A stretch of 64,000 nt of DNA, taken from the NCBI GenBank assembly GCA_950295325.1, contig OX485805.1, forward strand, positions 23,673,501-23,737,500. Reading direction: 5' to 3'. A model generated the notes under the pieces. That model had not been told where the DNA came from. It did not search any database and worked only from the letters and a program-made list of their open reading frames with translations. Shown here piece after piece: positions 1-12,415 of this stretch (position 1 is the stretch's first letter; every line of letters begins with the position of its first letter). Both the position numbers and the translations under genes were made by a program. The stretch comes from Polytrichum commune. Its lineage: Eukaryota > Streptophyta > Polytrichopsida > Polytrichales > Polytrichaceae.

Positions 1-2900
1 GGGAAAACAAAATATTAAAAAAAAAAATCGGCCAATGGCTGATTTTCAGCCTTACGGCTCCCTTGATTTCCGTTGAGTCGAGCATTTTGCCTCGCCTCAA
101 CGGAAAACCCGTTGGACCATGGCACATTATCCAAATGGCAGATTTTAGTAGTTTTTGGGGACCTCAAAGTTAGTGGTCATTCTCCTTTTTTCAAGGTAGT
201 GTAAAGCCAAATGGGACCAAGAGCACTTTACTCTCCAATCATAGATTTTAGAATTTCATGGTCATGGCTCTTGGTCCATAGTGTAAACCGCCCCTGAGTC
301 AACGTTGGCACTTGTACTTCCTCTTAAAGTTATCTTGGTACATCTTCTAACTCCTCTTGCATCTCTCTCTCTACGTCTTCTATCTCGTCTTTAATAACTC
401 TCTACATGTTTCTCTATTGCACATACATGGTTCAAGGTACCACTAAGGCACATCACACTCTCTAAACCTTTGACATTGGAATGTTTGTCTCTAAATTCTC
501 ACGTAACGACAACAAACTTCCCTCTCCAAACGATATCTTACAAGTTTTCATTTTACATTCATCCACGACCTAATCTATGATGCCAACTTGTGATGAACCC
601 TTGGAATCACTACAATAACTCGTGTGGAGCGACACAAGGGATGTGAACACTTAACTTTCAATGCATGAGCAAAATGCTTTGAATTATGCCTTATAATAGA
701 GTTGTGGCTTTGTCATAAGCTCAAACAACCCAATCACAAGAGAGACAACAACAAAAAAACGATCTCCTCTCTGAGCTCGTTCTTATAAGTTAGTTCAGTT
801 TTCTATCCATAATTCTATCTTCACTTCGATAAAATGGCTAATGCAATTCCACTTCCAGTCATTATGAGTATCATCATCCTTTTTTTCATCTATCAATAGA
901 TATAGAATACCCTCTTTGAAACAATCTCCTCCAAGTCAAGCCAATATTGTTATTTATTTTGACATGCATCAATAATTTCATACCAAATAAGCACACAATA
1001 CATCTTGAGGTGAAGGCTTCACTTTCTCCATTTAAACCATTCCTTTTAAAGGTGAAAACCCACTTCACTATAATTGTATGCTTGTAATTTGTTGAGTTGA
1101 ATTTACTTAAAAAAACAATGAAAGACTCTTAATATGACTCATGTGAGTGGAATACATCACAATCTCATAGGGTGTGTGTATACTAAACTTTCTTCATTCT
1201 ATATGCAGATGTTGACGCAGTTGCATTGATTGCGTGAACTCCAATGGTTCTTGATGGCAGTGTTTTGGCAGGGCCAAGGTTGAGGACTCCATTGGTGGGT
1301 GGTTGGTGGAAGGGGGGGGGGGGTTGAGGAGGTAAGAAATATTATTTATTATCTATACTAGACAAAGTTCGTTAGGCTCATTGAATGAATAATGTTTATT
1401 CCTTTGTAACTTTTTTGGGACCAAATATGAATGTAAAATATATTTCAACAAATAAGTTAGAAAACACACTCACCCATTTTCACATGACTCCACATGTAAG
1501 TAAGACATGGGGTCGGGGAAGTTTTTTTTTTTTTTTAATTTTTTTTGGGGGGGGGGGGAGGGGGATGTGATTGAGGGTTAATGTGACTATGCTCAAAGTG
1601 AAGCGTCCCTCATTCATGTCAATTATGCAATACTGGCACATTTCCCTCTTTCTCTTTATATATGAAGATTAAGGGGTAAGGGTTAAAGGGTATGGGGTTG
1701 AAAGTTAAAGGGATGCAATAGAATAGAAGAAGAAGAAGTTCAAAGTGTTTTTGCAAACAATACCATCTTCACAATCAATAATCATACGCCTGAGTCGTAC
1801 ATGATGTGTTGACATGGGTTCAAACTAAGGAGATTATATAGGTGAAAGTTTAATCAATTACGGCACAAGATGTACATTATCAAATAATGGCCCTTAAATG
1901 GACACTTTTAGCTCTACACTTACTTATCGTAAGACACAACTAGTATAAAATGACTATGTGTATCTTTAGCAATAAATCCAAAAGTCTTTGCCCATTTTTC
2001 CTTCTCGAAACGAAAGATGACATCGACTGTGCAAAGTGTGGCATGATCGTGATTTGAGAACCTCTTCATGATGAGCTTTCTCCTCCTTTTTGGTGTTTGA
2101 CTTGAGACGTGGATTGATTGGTTGAAATCGTGAGTTTCATAATATGACTTTGTAAGTCAACAAACTTGATACTTTGTGTATATACTAACATTCCCGACGT
2201 TTGAGTAGACTTGTGCATTTATATTGAGAAAACATCTTTTCTTTGCATGAGAAGTATCTTAGCTAACTTTTTACACCTATTGATGTAACCCAATGTAATT
2301 TTGACAACCATGATAAGTTTGGTCAATGTAATTTTTCTTGACCCATGCTAAATTTTAGTCTACAATATTATATGTTCAAATGGGAACACAAAATCATTTC
2401 ATATGTAACATAAATTAGCATGGGTGAGAAATACTATCACATTGTACGAAAAAATTGTAATTATTTTGTTGAACAATCTAACAATGTATATTTCAATATT
2501 AAGAGCTCATTGATTTATAAGCCAACCCACGCTAAGTTTTAAACAAAGTATTAGGTGGGAAAGGTGTAGCTATACTTTGATCCTAATTAAGAAGAGTGAA
2601 AGAATACAAAATGTTTCCTTAATATTGGATTGAATTGAAAGTGAATGGAAGGACGGGACTTGAGAACAAGTTTTATGAGGTTAAAGAAGAGAATGCACTT
2701 CATGCATTGAATCATAACATAACACTACTCAACACTAATACAAAGAATTTTGTAAAACTTATCCTCCCCTTATGCTAAGCCACTTATGCGAAACGAACAA
2801 TACTCAACTCAAATATTGTCCACTCTCCAGGGTGAGTAGTTAGGCGGGCCATACACGATGTTCCAATACCGGAAATGGATACTGATTTTAATATAGAATT
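1..2900. other. gene-free AT-rich intergenic DNA
   Basis: I see no credible coding region. The stretch contains homopolymer runs (G run near 1313-1323; T run then G run near 1523-1560). A weak match at about 160-295 resembles the end of repeat family A: a 'catggtcatggctcttgg' stretch followed by a degraded 'gtgtaaaccgccc' end. Short reading frames here have no recognisable motifs. Confidence 0.6.
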
Positions 2901-2907
2901 TGAGTAC

Positions 2908-4060
2908 CAATCAACTAGCACGTCTGTCATGTTAAGCTTGACATTGGTTGTGCAAGTTGCCGCAAATGCAAGGCTAGCTGAGTGGAGATTCTATGCCCCT
3001 CATTTATGACCAACTTTGCATACACTAGATTAGCCTTCCTCGTTTACAATAGGCATGAACATAGAGGTTGTATAATGTTATGAATGTTGAATGGTTTGAT
3101 AATTTAATAGTGCCGTACATTTTTAATCACTTGGGGACAAAACATCAAATTTGATGACCAACTAGCACGTATGCCACATGAAGCTTGACATTGGTTGTGC
3201 AAGTTGCCACAAACGCAAGGTTAGCTGAGTGGAGAATCTACGCCCCTCATTCATGACCAACTTTTCATACACTAGAGTAGCCATCCTTGTTTACAATAGA
3301 CATGAACATAGAGGTTGTAGGCCACTCATAGTTTATAACGTTATGAACGTCGAATGGTTTGATAATTTTATACAGTGTCGTACATTTTTAATCGCCCCTC
3401 ATTTATGACCAACTTTGCATACACTAGATTAGCCTTCCTTGTTTACAACATGCATGAACATGGAGGTTGTATAACGTTATGAATGTCGAATGGTTTGATA
3501 ATTTAATATAGTGTCATACATTTCTAATCACTTGGGGGAAAAAACATCAAATTCACCAACCAACTAGCACGTTTGCCACGTGGAGCTTGACATTGGTTGG
3601 GCAAGTTGCCACAAACGCTCGGCTAGCCGAGTGGAGAATCTACGCCCCTCATTTATGACCAACTTTGCATACACTAGATTAGCCTTCCTTGTTTACAACA
3701 AGCTTGAACACATAGGTGATGTAACGTCATGAATGTCGAATGGTTTGATAATTTAATATAATGTCATACATGTTTAATCACTTGGAGGAAAAAAACATCA
3801 AATTCGCCAACCAACTAGCACGTCTGCCATGTGGAGCTTGATATTGGTTGTGCAAGTTGCCACAAACGCATGGCTAGCCGAGTGGAGAATCTACGCCCCT
3901 CATTTATGACCAACTTTGCATACACTAGATTAGCCTTCCTTGTTTACAACAGGCTTGAACATAGAGGTAATGTAACGTCATGAATATCGAATGGTTTGAT
4001 AATTTAATAATGTCGTATATTTTCAATCACTTGGGGGAAAATAACATCGAATTCGTAAAG
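2908..4060. repeat. tandem repeat array, unit about 250 bp, about 4.6 copies
   Basis: The phrase 'caactagcacgt' begins units at about 2911, 3158, 3561 and 3812. It is followed each time by 'gagcttgacattggttg', 'ctagc.gagtggagaatctacg', 'ccaactttgcatacacta' and 'gaatggtttgataattta'. A fifth, incomplete unit starts at about 3393, directly after the 'tttttaatcg' end of unit 2, so it lacks its first part. Spacings are 247-251 bp where units are complete. Units differ by scattered substitutions, so the array is not recent. No coding potential is seen. It ends about 350 bp before the GC-rich leader of the PARP16-like gene. Confidence 0.9.
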
Positions 4061-4249
4061 TAACAAGACTTTAAAGCCCACTTCAATGCAATGGGTTGCT
4101 CCGTTAACCTAACCTACCCTAACAACCCCCAAAAGGAACCTTCCAAGAGCCTTTCCATATCACAAAGTCCGCTTTTATAAATAGAAAAAAAAAGCTTCGA
4201 AGAAACTCAATAATACCAACTCCGGTAGGGACACATGACCGCAAACCCG

Positions 4250-4853
4250 CATTCTAGACTCACGCTCATGGAAAAGGTGACCACTAGGTGCAGTCCACGT
4301 CTCAGGCTCGTGTGCAGACCTCCCACGTCAGAAAATACACGCCTATGACCACTGAGGCGAATCCACGTGTCCCATGGCGCTCTCCTCCATCGTCCCCCAG
4401 CTTGCGTCGTCGCAGCGTACTTACGTACAGGGAAGGTGCGCGGACAGTGCTTCGCGTCGAGGTCTCCTCGCGTCACGTTTTCTCGGTGTTTTTATTGTTT
4501 CCTTCGTGTTAGGGTTGCGATGATGCCCGAGTCCATTTGGCCGTCTCCTGTCGCCAATTATTTTAACCCCCCCTGTTCCAATCCTTCTGTCACGTGTGGT
4601 TCGTGAGCAATCCCCTCCAATCGCTTGAGTGCGCAATGATTTCCACTTCCTCATTGTCCTCCTTGGTTGCGTCGTGATGGAGGCCGCAAGCTTTGTGAAT
4701 TGCGACCTCTGTCTGCTCCCCCCCTGTTCTCCTGATTCTTGCAGCCTCGGAATTAGACTTCCTTCTTAGAGAGAGAGGGAGAGAGAGAGAGGGACAAGAG
4801 AGAGAGAGAGAGAGGTCATATATGTATGTGACGGTGTTGCTGTGAGTTTCTTG
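4250..4853 (+). promoter_or_regulatory. GC-rich promoter/5' leader of the PARP16-like gene
   Basis: Base composition rises sharply from the AT-rich flank to a C/G-rich stretch at about 4300-4720. A purine GA tract (about 4768-4814) follows, immediately before the first exon. Short overlapping reading frames on both strands here look like by-products of the GC content. No TATA box is obvious. Assignment as promoter and 5' UTR is inferred from position only. Confidence 0.45.
4768..4815 (+). repeat. GA microsatellite in the 5' leader
   Basis: An almost pure GA/GGA purine run lies 40 bp before the first ATG. GA/CT tracts are common in plant 5' UTRs and core promoters. Confidence 0.8.
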
Positions 4854-7800
4854 ATGGAGAAGGAGGCGGAGCGCAGGGAGCTGGAGAAATCTATTTACGA
4901 GGCTTGCCGCCGATCTTTGGAAGGGTGTGACTTTCTTGTGTCAGCGTTTGTGCAAGCCTTGAACAGCTACCGCCGGTCATCCGGTAAGCTGTTTCGCTCG
5001 GCAGGCATGGTCAATTGGTCATGGCGGCCGTATATGTGCGTGTGTGTGCGTGTTAAGAGAGAGTGAGGGTCAATTTTAATGTAGAGGAGGAAGTGAGCAT
5101 GTCTTGAGGATTTTCCAACTGACTCTGTTCGAGCACGGTCAATTCGGTCTGGCAATGTCGTGGTGAAGTCTGTGTGGAATCCTATGTTGTGAAGTCGAGG
5201 TTTAGTTGCTTGCTTTTGTGAGACGTATGTACATCTGGGTTGAAGTGTTAATGTGACATTCTTCGCTCCGGAGGATTGTTGTATGAGTAGAATTGCTTGC
5301 TAAGGCGTAATTGCGATGATTATGTGACAAGGATAGGGGACGCTTATTGGTTTAAAAGCTTTTTAACATTGTTGTTTGTTTGTATGTTTGATGTGCTTTG
5401 GTTAACAGTGTGCACTCCATTCCCGTTAGCGTTATTTCCAACCTCCGGTGATTTCAACGACAAGGACTTCGCAGCTGCTGCAGCTGCTGTTCAGACTTTC
5501 CCGGCATTGCAACATATAGCTTTGAAGAGTCAGAGTGTTGATGAGCAGAACAGCCGTATAGGGAACGAGAACGACCGCACTCCTACTACAGGTATCCTTG
5601 TAAATATTGCACTCATCGGGACAATGTTGCAGTTTTTACTAACTTACAGCTAAATTTTTCCCCTTACAACTCTTAGGCCACATCTTGTGAGCATGTCCGC
5701 CACTGTTTTACTTCACTTCAGCCTATACCACCTTAGGCGAATTCTTGTCGACTGCGGTGAAAATGGCGACTCTCGAGATTCTACCACATCCCGTTTGAGT
5801 GTTTGTGTAGGCCTCTTTGTGTATCAGCCTTATGTTATGGGTATAACATTGGCAAGCAGCCTTTGGCATAGCATCGATGGGTAGAGTGCTGCTCAGAGGA
5901 TATCACCCCCTGAATAAATTGACATTTTATTACTTCCGAGTCTACGTTAAACCCCTTGGATTGTGGGAATGGTTCTTGTTGCGATTTTCTCCAACTTGAC
6001 GGAGTCTGCTACTTCTCTTAGATACGTTGGTGGATCGGTGCTCTAGATGAATTTGAACGTGTGGTATATTTGGATGTGTGTGAATGTTTTTTAAGTCACA
6101 GAGCATGGATGGTCATTTCCTAAATCAATGGATCGATGGGTGTTTGGCAGACAAGTCTGCAGCAACAATACGCGGGGAATCTTCAAGTTCATCAAAAGCC
6201 CACGATGGCTACACCGGTGGTTGCATTGAATCACCCATCTACTCGTCATGTTCACCAAGTGCCACCAGTCACATGCCGCTTGGGGCTCTGAAACTGCTTG
6301 ATTGGGTCTTACGTTACCGGCATCAGATCGAACTTGTGAAGGATCCAGCAACAGAGTTATCCGGCCTTTTCCCACTGGCTTCTTCTCCATGGGCTCCATT
6401 CAGAAGGGAGGTGTCATCTGAAGCGAGTGTCACACCACATTATGTTTTGAAGGTAGGGGATTTTGTCTATCCACTGCCAGTTTGAAATGAATAGACTTGA
6501 ATTCATGTACTTGAGTGAGAATTATTTTTCCACTCATCACGTCTCAATGTTCCTAAGCACACAATTCTCAAATGCTTACCTTATTGCAGGTTATTGATAA
6601 CAAGGACAATAAGAGCATCAAGGAGGAGCCTTGGCCCGAGGCTGTTAGAGAGGGGTCTGATACTATTTTAGCGTTCCATGGAACTTCTGCAGAAAATCTG
6701 CACAGCATTCTCCGATGTGGTACTTTCCTACACTGTTCTTCAATGACTCAGATAGGATAGCGTAATAATCTGCACTGGACTTGACAGGGCGAGTAAGAGG
6801 TGCCTGGGTCTGTTAATTGATGAGAATCAAGTATGATTCCTTCTATGCTGACATTGTCATCAGTATTCCGTTTGTATGAGCATTAACTCATTTTGTGTTT
6901 CGTGCTGTTTAACATGTTTATACACTCCTCTCTTTTCTTAGTACCAAATTTAGAAACAAATACTCACAGTGTGAAGAATTGTTGATTTGTTGAAGGATTT
7001 ATCAACCATATCTCATAATCACATCAACAATTACTCATAATTTGCTGATGTTTGAGGAATAACATGTTCACAATAATATGCTCACTGGTTACATGAGCAT
7101 CAACAATGATTGTCACTTTTGATTGATCAGTTTGCAAAGCTTGTTAGGTACTACATAAGGAAGGAACATTTATTGTTTGTAGATGTATTTACTATGCCTT
7201 AGCAAAGACAGGACGCTTCTTCCATAGAGAAAGGTTACTTAAAATTTCTTTTGCTTATCTTTGGAACTGGTGGATGTCTTTGATTTCTTTTATTTGAAAA
7301 TTGAGTATTTTGTACACATTCTAGACAATAATTTGCTTGAAAATACCTCCATAGGATTCTTTCTTAGGAAGTGATGAAGTCAGTGGTGATGTAGTGGAAG
7401 GTGACTTCCTTCATTCAGATTGTTGTAGATGGCCTCTAATTAAATGATCTGCCTTTATTTGACGATTGCTGCATGTTTGACTCTTCTGATTTATTGGTAT
7501 TTTTGATCTCTGTTGCTTCTCTATGCTTTTTTGCTCACTTTTTATTAGAGGATGTAACGTGCTAATCCTTCCATCAGTCTCTCCTGAATGTTATTTCTTT
7601 CCCCCCTGCTTACTGGTATTGGGGTGTCTTCAACAGTCAGTTTCTGACACAATTTCTGCCTTTGTTGTGTAAACAGGGCTCTTGAATATGAGCAACACCC
7701 AGCTTCAACGCAATGGGGCAATTTTTGGAGAGGGTGTGTATCTATCAACAGATCCTGCAGTTGCCTACAGTTTTTGCAAAGCTGGAGATGGGTGGGAACA

Positions 7801-8272
7801 GTCCTACTTTGGGTCGAGAGTGAGATATCTACTTGTTTGTGAAGTAGCAAGACCCTCCCATCACAGTGATTCATCATCATCTGGTGCTGCACGCAATCCT
7901 GGTAGCCACTTGAGGAAAGAAGTGAAATCGAACGGTGTTCCACAAAACTACATCCTTGTGCAGAACAGCGACTTGGTGAAGATCCGTTTCATATTTGTGT
8001 ACAGTGAGCCATCAAGAGTTCAAAGGCGTATTGGATCACCACCAATGGCCAAACCCAACAGGGTGACCCGACGCCCCAGCAGTCAAAGCACTTGTGCAGC
8101 TGGTCACACGGAGAATCTGAGGCTTGTTCAAGCATTCAGACGAATAGACTGGTGCAAAGCTTTCATTGTTTTGTATATTGCATTGTTGGCTGGGGTTGGG
8201 CTGCTGAGATCAAATACCGGCAAGTATGGGAAGGGTTCGTTTGTTCATCATTTCTGGCCTTTCTACCAGTAG
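4854..8272 (+). CDS. PARP16: PARP16-like mono-ADP-ribosyltransferase, tail-anchored
   Basis: Exons, joined by me at GT-AG sites with matching phases: 4854-4983, 5409-5599, 6102-6452, 6590-6719 and 7677-8272, giving 465 aa. The first ATG is at 4854; the frame runs upstream only through non-ATG codons. The N-terminal alpha-helical part (residues 15-60, with 'ALNSYRRSS' and 'TPFP') and the later 'LLDWVL' segment (exon 3) align by eye with animal PARP16. The catalytic fold has His254 (FHGTS), Tyr289 (FGEGVYLS) and Tyr376 (FIFVYS). This is the H-Y-Y triad of mono-ADP-ribosyl transferases, with no catalytic Glu. A single hydrophobic segment at about 428-444 and a short C-terminal tail ending HHFWPFYQ match the tail anchor that puts human PARP16 in the ER and nuclear membrane. 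It is longer than the human enzyme (322 aa) because of a Ser-rich insertion in exon 3 and a longer linker before the anchor. In animals PARP16 modifies ER stress kinases; that role here is inference only. Identification is strong; the exon 2/3 junction (donor gtaaat) is the least certain. Confidence 0.88.
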
Positions 8273-8774
8273 AATTTCTCAGGTGTGTACGTATGCCCAG
8301 GAGGTGTGACTCTCCCATTCACCCAGGCAAATATAGATGTACTTATCTTGGCTGTATTGCCAGGCTCCTGATTGTAGGGTGGTTGGAGCTTGATCGGGAT
8401 ACTGCACAGAATGCTTGGAGTTCCGATATCGCTGTACATTAGCGCTGTAACACTAAATTTGGTGATGTGATTCAGAGTATCACATTAGAGTTGAGATGGT
8501 CTTTTAGGACAGGAAAGCCATGGTTGTACAAAGTACACACAACTCTAGTTGTATATATATAATGTGTTGCACAGAGGCTCAGATTGTTTTTTGTACTTAT
8601 GCTCTTGTTTTTATTCTATCCTCAACCCACAGCTCATGGGAGTGAGCAGTGAGTGTTACCACAGACAACAAGTTTTGGTATGGAGTTCCAAGTTTTCTGT
8701 GGTCTTTGTTGTGCAATCTGCCGTGATGCTGTACGATAGGTGTAATGTTGTGGATGTTGTAAGAACTGACCTGG

Positions 8775-8780
8775 AATAAA
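8775..8780 (+). terminator. polyadenylation signal AATAAA, PARP16-like gene
   Basis: A canonical AATAAA lies 0.5 kb after the stop codon, followed by a T-rich stretch ('gttttagtttttg'). This fits a 3' UTR end near 8800. Other upstream signals cannot be excluded. Confidence 0.45.
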
Positions 8781-8799
8781 TGTTCCTTCTCTATTGTGT

Positions 8800-9845
8800 T
8801 TTAGTTTTTGCTCTTCAAATTGGTCATCGGTCCAATGGTTTCATGAAGGCTGTACTTGGAATGTGAAGTGAGATGTATGTTGCGAAAGGGACTGCTGATT
8901 CAAGAGCCCTGTAAACACATCTTAGAAATTGCTTTATCCCTTAAGCCACTCAGGGTTCACAAAAATTTCCCATGGGATGTTCATAAAAGCAAGATCAATG
9001 TTTTCAAGAGCTTGGGCATTTGTTGATATCATCTATTGCCCTTAGCAATGAATGTACTGCAATGAATGCAACTATCATTTATCTAACTAAAATCTTATGT
9101 ATCCTAGAGGGATTTTTTTTGGGATGATCTGACATTGAAAGCATCTTCAAAAACCTTGCATTGGTAGTCTGCGAGAGGGAGTAAGTTTATTGCATACCAA
9201 TGCAACTTCCATCCATCCAAACAAGAATGACTAGAAAATAATTTGCTTGGATACTCATAGAAGAGTGTTCATATCTACCGATGAAATTGTATAACATTAA
9301 TCAACTATCGGCTCCTGATATCGGCTCCCGAAATATAGCTTGGTTGACTTAAGCGTGTTATTTCTGGCTCAAAACTCCATTCAGTTACCTAGATTCAACT
9401 TTGAATTTTGAGTTTGGATGTGAATAATAGGCTTAGGAATTATCTAACTGTAAAAAACTCTTAGAATTTTGAAGACCAAGAGAATTCCTTCCTTGGATCG
9501 AGTATTGTTATGTAGCTTCAAAGAGCCTGAAATAGTCTAGTAAATACGTTCGAGATGAATTTCACCACACACATTTAGATGGCATGTTTATGGATGGATT
9601 TAAAATATGCTAGTGTGAGACAAATTCCTCTCCCCATGATGATAAAGTTATGTATCTGACTATATATATATTTATATAAATGATTTTGCTTATAAAATGT
9701 AACATGTCTTTGATTCTACAAACAACAATATATATTCTATAAGCAAGTGGGTTGAGAAAATTACACCTTTCACACCTACTATTGAGATCTACCGTTTTGA
9801 ACTTAAGTGTTGCTATAACTTTGTATTGATATTACCAATTTCTAA
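8800..9845. other. intergenic DNA, no gene seen
   Basis: AT-rich, with short ORFs only and no recognisable repeats except a TATA-rich patch near 9660-9680. Confidence 0.5.
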
Positions 9846-9849
9846 TCCA

Positions 9850-10110
9850 GGTGTCATGAATAGATACACAGTAAATATTGTATTTAGTGTCACCAATTCT
9901 ATTTGTTTTACCCAATACCAATTCTAAACCGCCTGTTTAGTTTCAACGGCACTAAAAATGAGCTCAACATTATTTGTCATTCCTTGTAAAAAAAAACTGG
10001 GCATTATAGATTTTATGTGTTGCAAAAACTATCACTAAGTGATTTTTCATGCAAATTTCAATCGTCCATGACAATAATTTGTAAACTCATTCATAAGAAG
10101 TGTCATTCGA
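9850..10110 (+). repeat. dispersed repeat family B, copy 1
   Basis: This copy begins with 'tattgtatttagtgtcacc' and 'aattctatttgt'. It contains 'atttgtcattccttgtaa', then 'cactaagtgatttt', and ends near 'catgacaataatttg'. The same ordered phrases occur at 19357-19590, 27184-27405 and, reversed, at 24690-25125. No coding potential. It is probably a MITE-like or solo element remnant. Confidence 0.7.
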
Positions 10111-10834
10111 AAAAGTCACATATTTACTAAAAAAACCTTATGACACCAAGAAACATAATGTATCTTACTTGATAAAAGTGATATTTTTAGTATAAAAAAA
10201 AATACGGTAAAAGGTGTATGTAGGTGTAGTGAAGCAATTTGGGTTCCTGACACCTATTGATGGGGTAATTGTAAAAAATGACCCCTACAAGTTGGTTGTT
10301 GATTCATCCAATTTAAACTCACTAAAGTAATTTAGGTGTATGACTTGATTTAAAAAGCAATTTAGCTAAAAATTGCAACATCTAGGCTCTACAATAGAAA
10401 TCAACATTTTCACCCTCCCCCCCCACTTCGCCCTCGCCCTCTGCATCTGTTTTGAACCCTCACTCCTCCCAATTAGTGCGTGCTACTATTCATAGTTACG
10501 CAGTGCAACAACATCTTACTCGTGAGAAATCTTTACCAACAAAAGTTCATCAGGTTGTTTGGACATTATACAACATAAATAAATTTGCTTTGCAGTCTCA
10601 TTGAATAGTTATAGCACTGCATTACTCCGACTAGGTGGTTAAAAATGGGGTGAAAAATCTTGGGTTTTATACCTCATCCCTTAAATCTCATAGCCCACAT
10701 TGTTTTTGAACACCTACACTAATTTTGAAAATCCGTTCCATAGACATGCTTGGATTTAAGTAGATCCAAAAGTCCCATTATGGCCTTCAAAACGTTGTAT
10801 GGACGTGTTCAAGTTTACTTATTTCACTTCAAAA

Positions 10835-10858
10835 TATCTATCTATCTATCTATCTATA
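10835..10858 (+). repeat. (TATC)n microsatellite
   Basis: Six uninterrupted tetranucleotide units. Confidence 0.9.
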
Positions 10859-11182
10859 TGCTAGGGCTCATGTGGTTGATCAAGATTCAAATACACATCA
10901 TACATATTCACATATTTCTTACGTATTGATTTTCACTTCCCCTAAGTTGTAGGAGGTTGTGTTAAATATAGTTTCAATCCATAGACTAACATAATCTCAA
11001 CAATCAAGCGGCAATGGGGTGGTAGTATGCTCTTTCTTTTTAGTATCAATCAAGTAGAAGTAACTCTAAATGGATGCGTGCTTGTAACTTGGAAAGGACG
11101 TTCCAAGCCGATTGACACTTGGCACGCTCATTCAAGTCTCTCCATGATTAGTATCTTAAACTCTCCTCGGGCTACTAATTAA

Positions 11183-11890
11183 GCACCACTTTACATGCGA
11201 GCCAAGAGCCGTGACCAAATTGTGAGAGCCCAAAAGAAGGTGTCCAAAGGCCGTCCCAAGTCACCAACAAAATCGTGTAGTGTGGTCATGGACCCTCAAG
11301 TGCAATGCGAAGTCATATGTGACCAGACTCTCAACCACATGTTATTTCAATGAATTTGTATTTAACGGTTGTGAGTGTTCAGAGACCATGGCACGAGACT
11401 TCACACACGAGACTAAGAGCCCATGACCATTACACTTCAAGCACTCTCATTGGTGGGAAAGGTGGAGCTCGTCCAAGTTTGCTTCACACTACGCTTGAGG
11501 GACCAACAGAGTATGTGAATGCAAGATGGATGTAAAGTCTACATGGATTCCTACATGGCATCAAATGGATCATGTTTCATGGTCACTTGGACTATTTTCA
11601 AAAACCACCTCTTGGAGGTAGGCCTAACACAAAACCGGGAGACTGTGGCACTCTGAACGCTCACAACCGTTGATTTATTCTATTTTACCATGTGTGAGGA
11701 CCCGCATGAATAGAAATTCATTGAATTGATATTTAGTTGAGGGCCTGGTCATACGTGACTTCACATTGTGCTTGAGGGTCCGTGGCCACACTACATGATT
11801 TTGGAGGTGTGTTGGGACGGCTTTTGGACACTTTCTTTTGAATTCTCACAATTTCATGGTCACGACCCTTGGCTCGTGTGTGAAGTGGCC
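11183..11890. mobile_element. repeat family A: composite of a partial and a full copy, head to head
   Basis: The first about 190 bp run in one orientation, from a degraded 'ccactttacatgcgagcc' end to 'ggttgtgagtgttcagag'. At about 11380-11400 the sequence switches to an opposite-orientation, nearly full-length copy that starts 'cttcacacacgagac' and ends 'ctcgtgtgtgaagtggcc' at 11890. The last about 190 bp are therefore the reverse complement of the first, so the transcript could fold into a long hairpin. It is non-coding. See the copies at 21617, 25498 and 41942 for the simple form. Confidence 0.8.
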
Positions 11891-12044
11891 CAAAGGTAGT
11901 GTCAATAGCCAAGGTGACAACCGCCTCTAAGTTTTGTGACTTGGCCCGGGCCCAACCTAGCCCACCTGCTGAGTCAATGAGAAACGGCCACGTGTGTATA
12001 TTAAGACGGGATTCGGGTTCCTACCTTCCTTGTATTCCGTGGCA

Positions 12045-12415
12045 TGATTAGAGTAGAGGAGCCTTATTCTTAATTAGGACCTCATCGGCAATCTATAGGA
12101 CACCGGAATTTTGATCAGGTGGACACTAATAGTGTCATGCCACATGTCTTAATTTGGAGTGCTAAAATAAGGAGGAATGAGTGCTTAAAATGAGCAGTTA
12201 TGGCAGACTTTAGACATTGGTAATATGTTCGGGCCATCTTTTGGCTTAGAAAATTCGCAATAACTTCAATTTAATGAATGAAATTACTTAAAATTTTGTA
12301 GTCCTCCTTATTTCTATCTTCCCGCACAGGGAAAATTTGCACCGCCTTATATTTCTCGAGATCTAACGAAGAGTCCCTTAAGTGATGGGCGCCTCTACTC
12401 TACATGCCTATCCTA
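12045..12415 (+). mobile_element. repeat family D (MITE-like), copy 1
   Basis: The copy is bounded by 'gagtagagg' at the left and 'cgcctctactctac' at the right, which are inverted repeats of each other. It contains 'ggcaatctatagg', 'tagtgtcatgccacatgtct', 'gaggaatgagtg' and 'gaatgaaattac', all in the same order as the two copies at 43.2-44.1 kb. No open reading frame and no obvious target duplication. Confidence 0.7.

Noticed and set aside
2908-4060. CRISPR-like array
   Set aside because: Repeats are 250 bp and contiguous in a plant genome; no short repeats with unique spacers.
4207-4654. Four overlapping reading frames on both strands
   Set aside because: They lie in a GC-rich leader where stops are rare; no motif and mutually overlapping.
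6091-6399. Minus-strand reading frame opposite PARP16-like exon 3
   Set aside because: Exon 3 on the plus strand aligns with PARP16 and explains the open frame.
11350-11535. Reading frames within family A copies (also 21537-21788, 22022-22304, 25746-25976)
   Set aside because: The frames are not conserved between copies and are interrupted at different places; the element appears non-coding.
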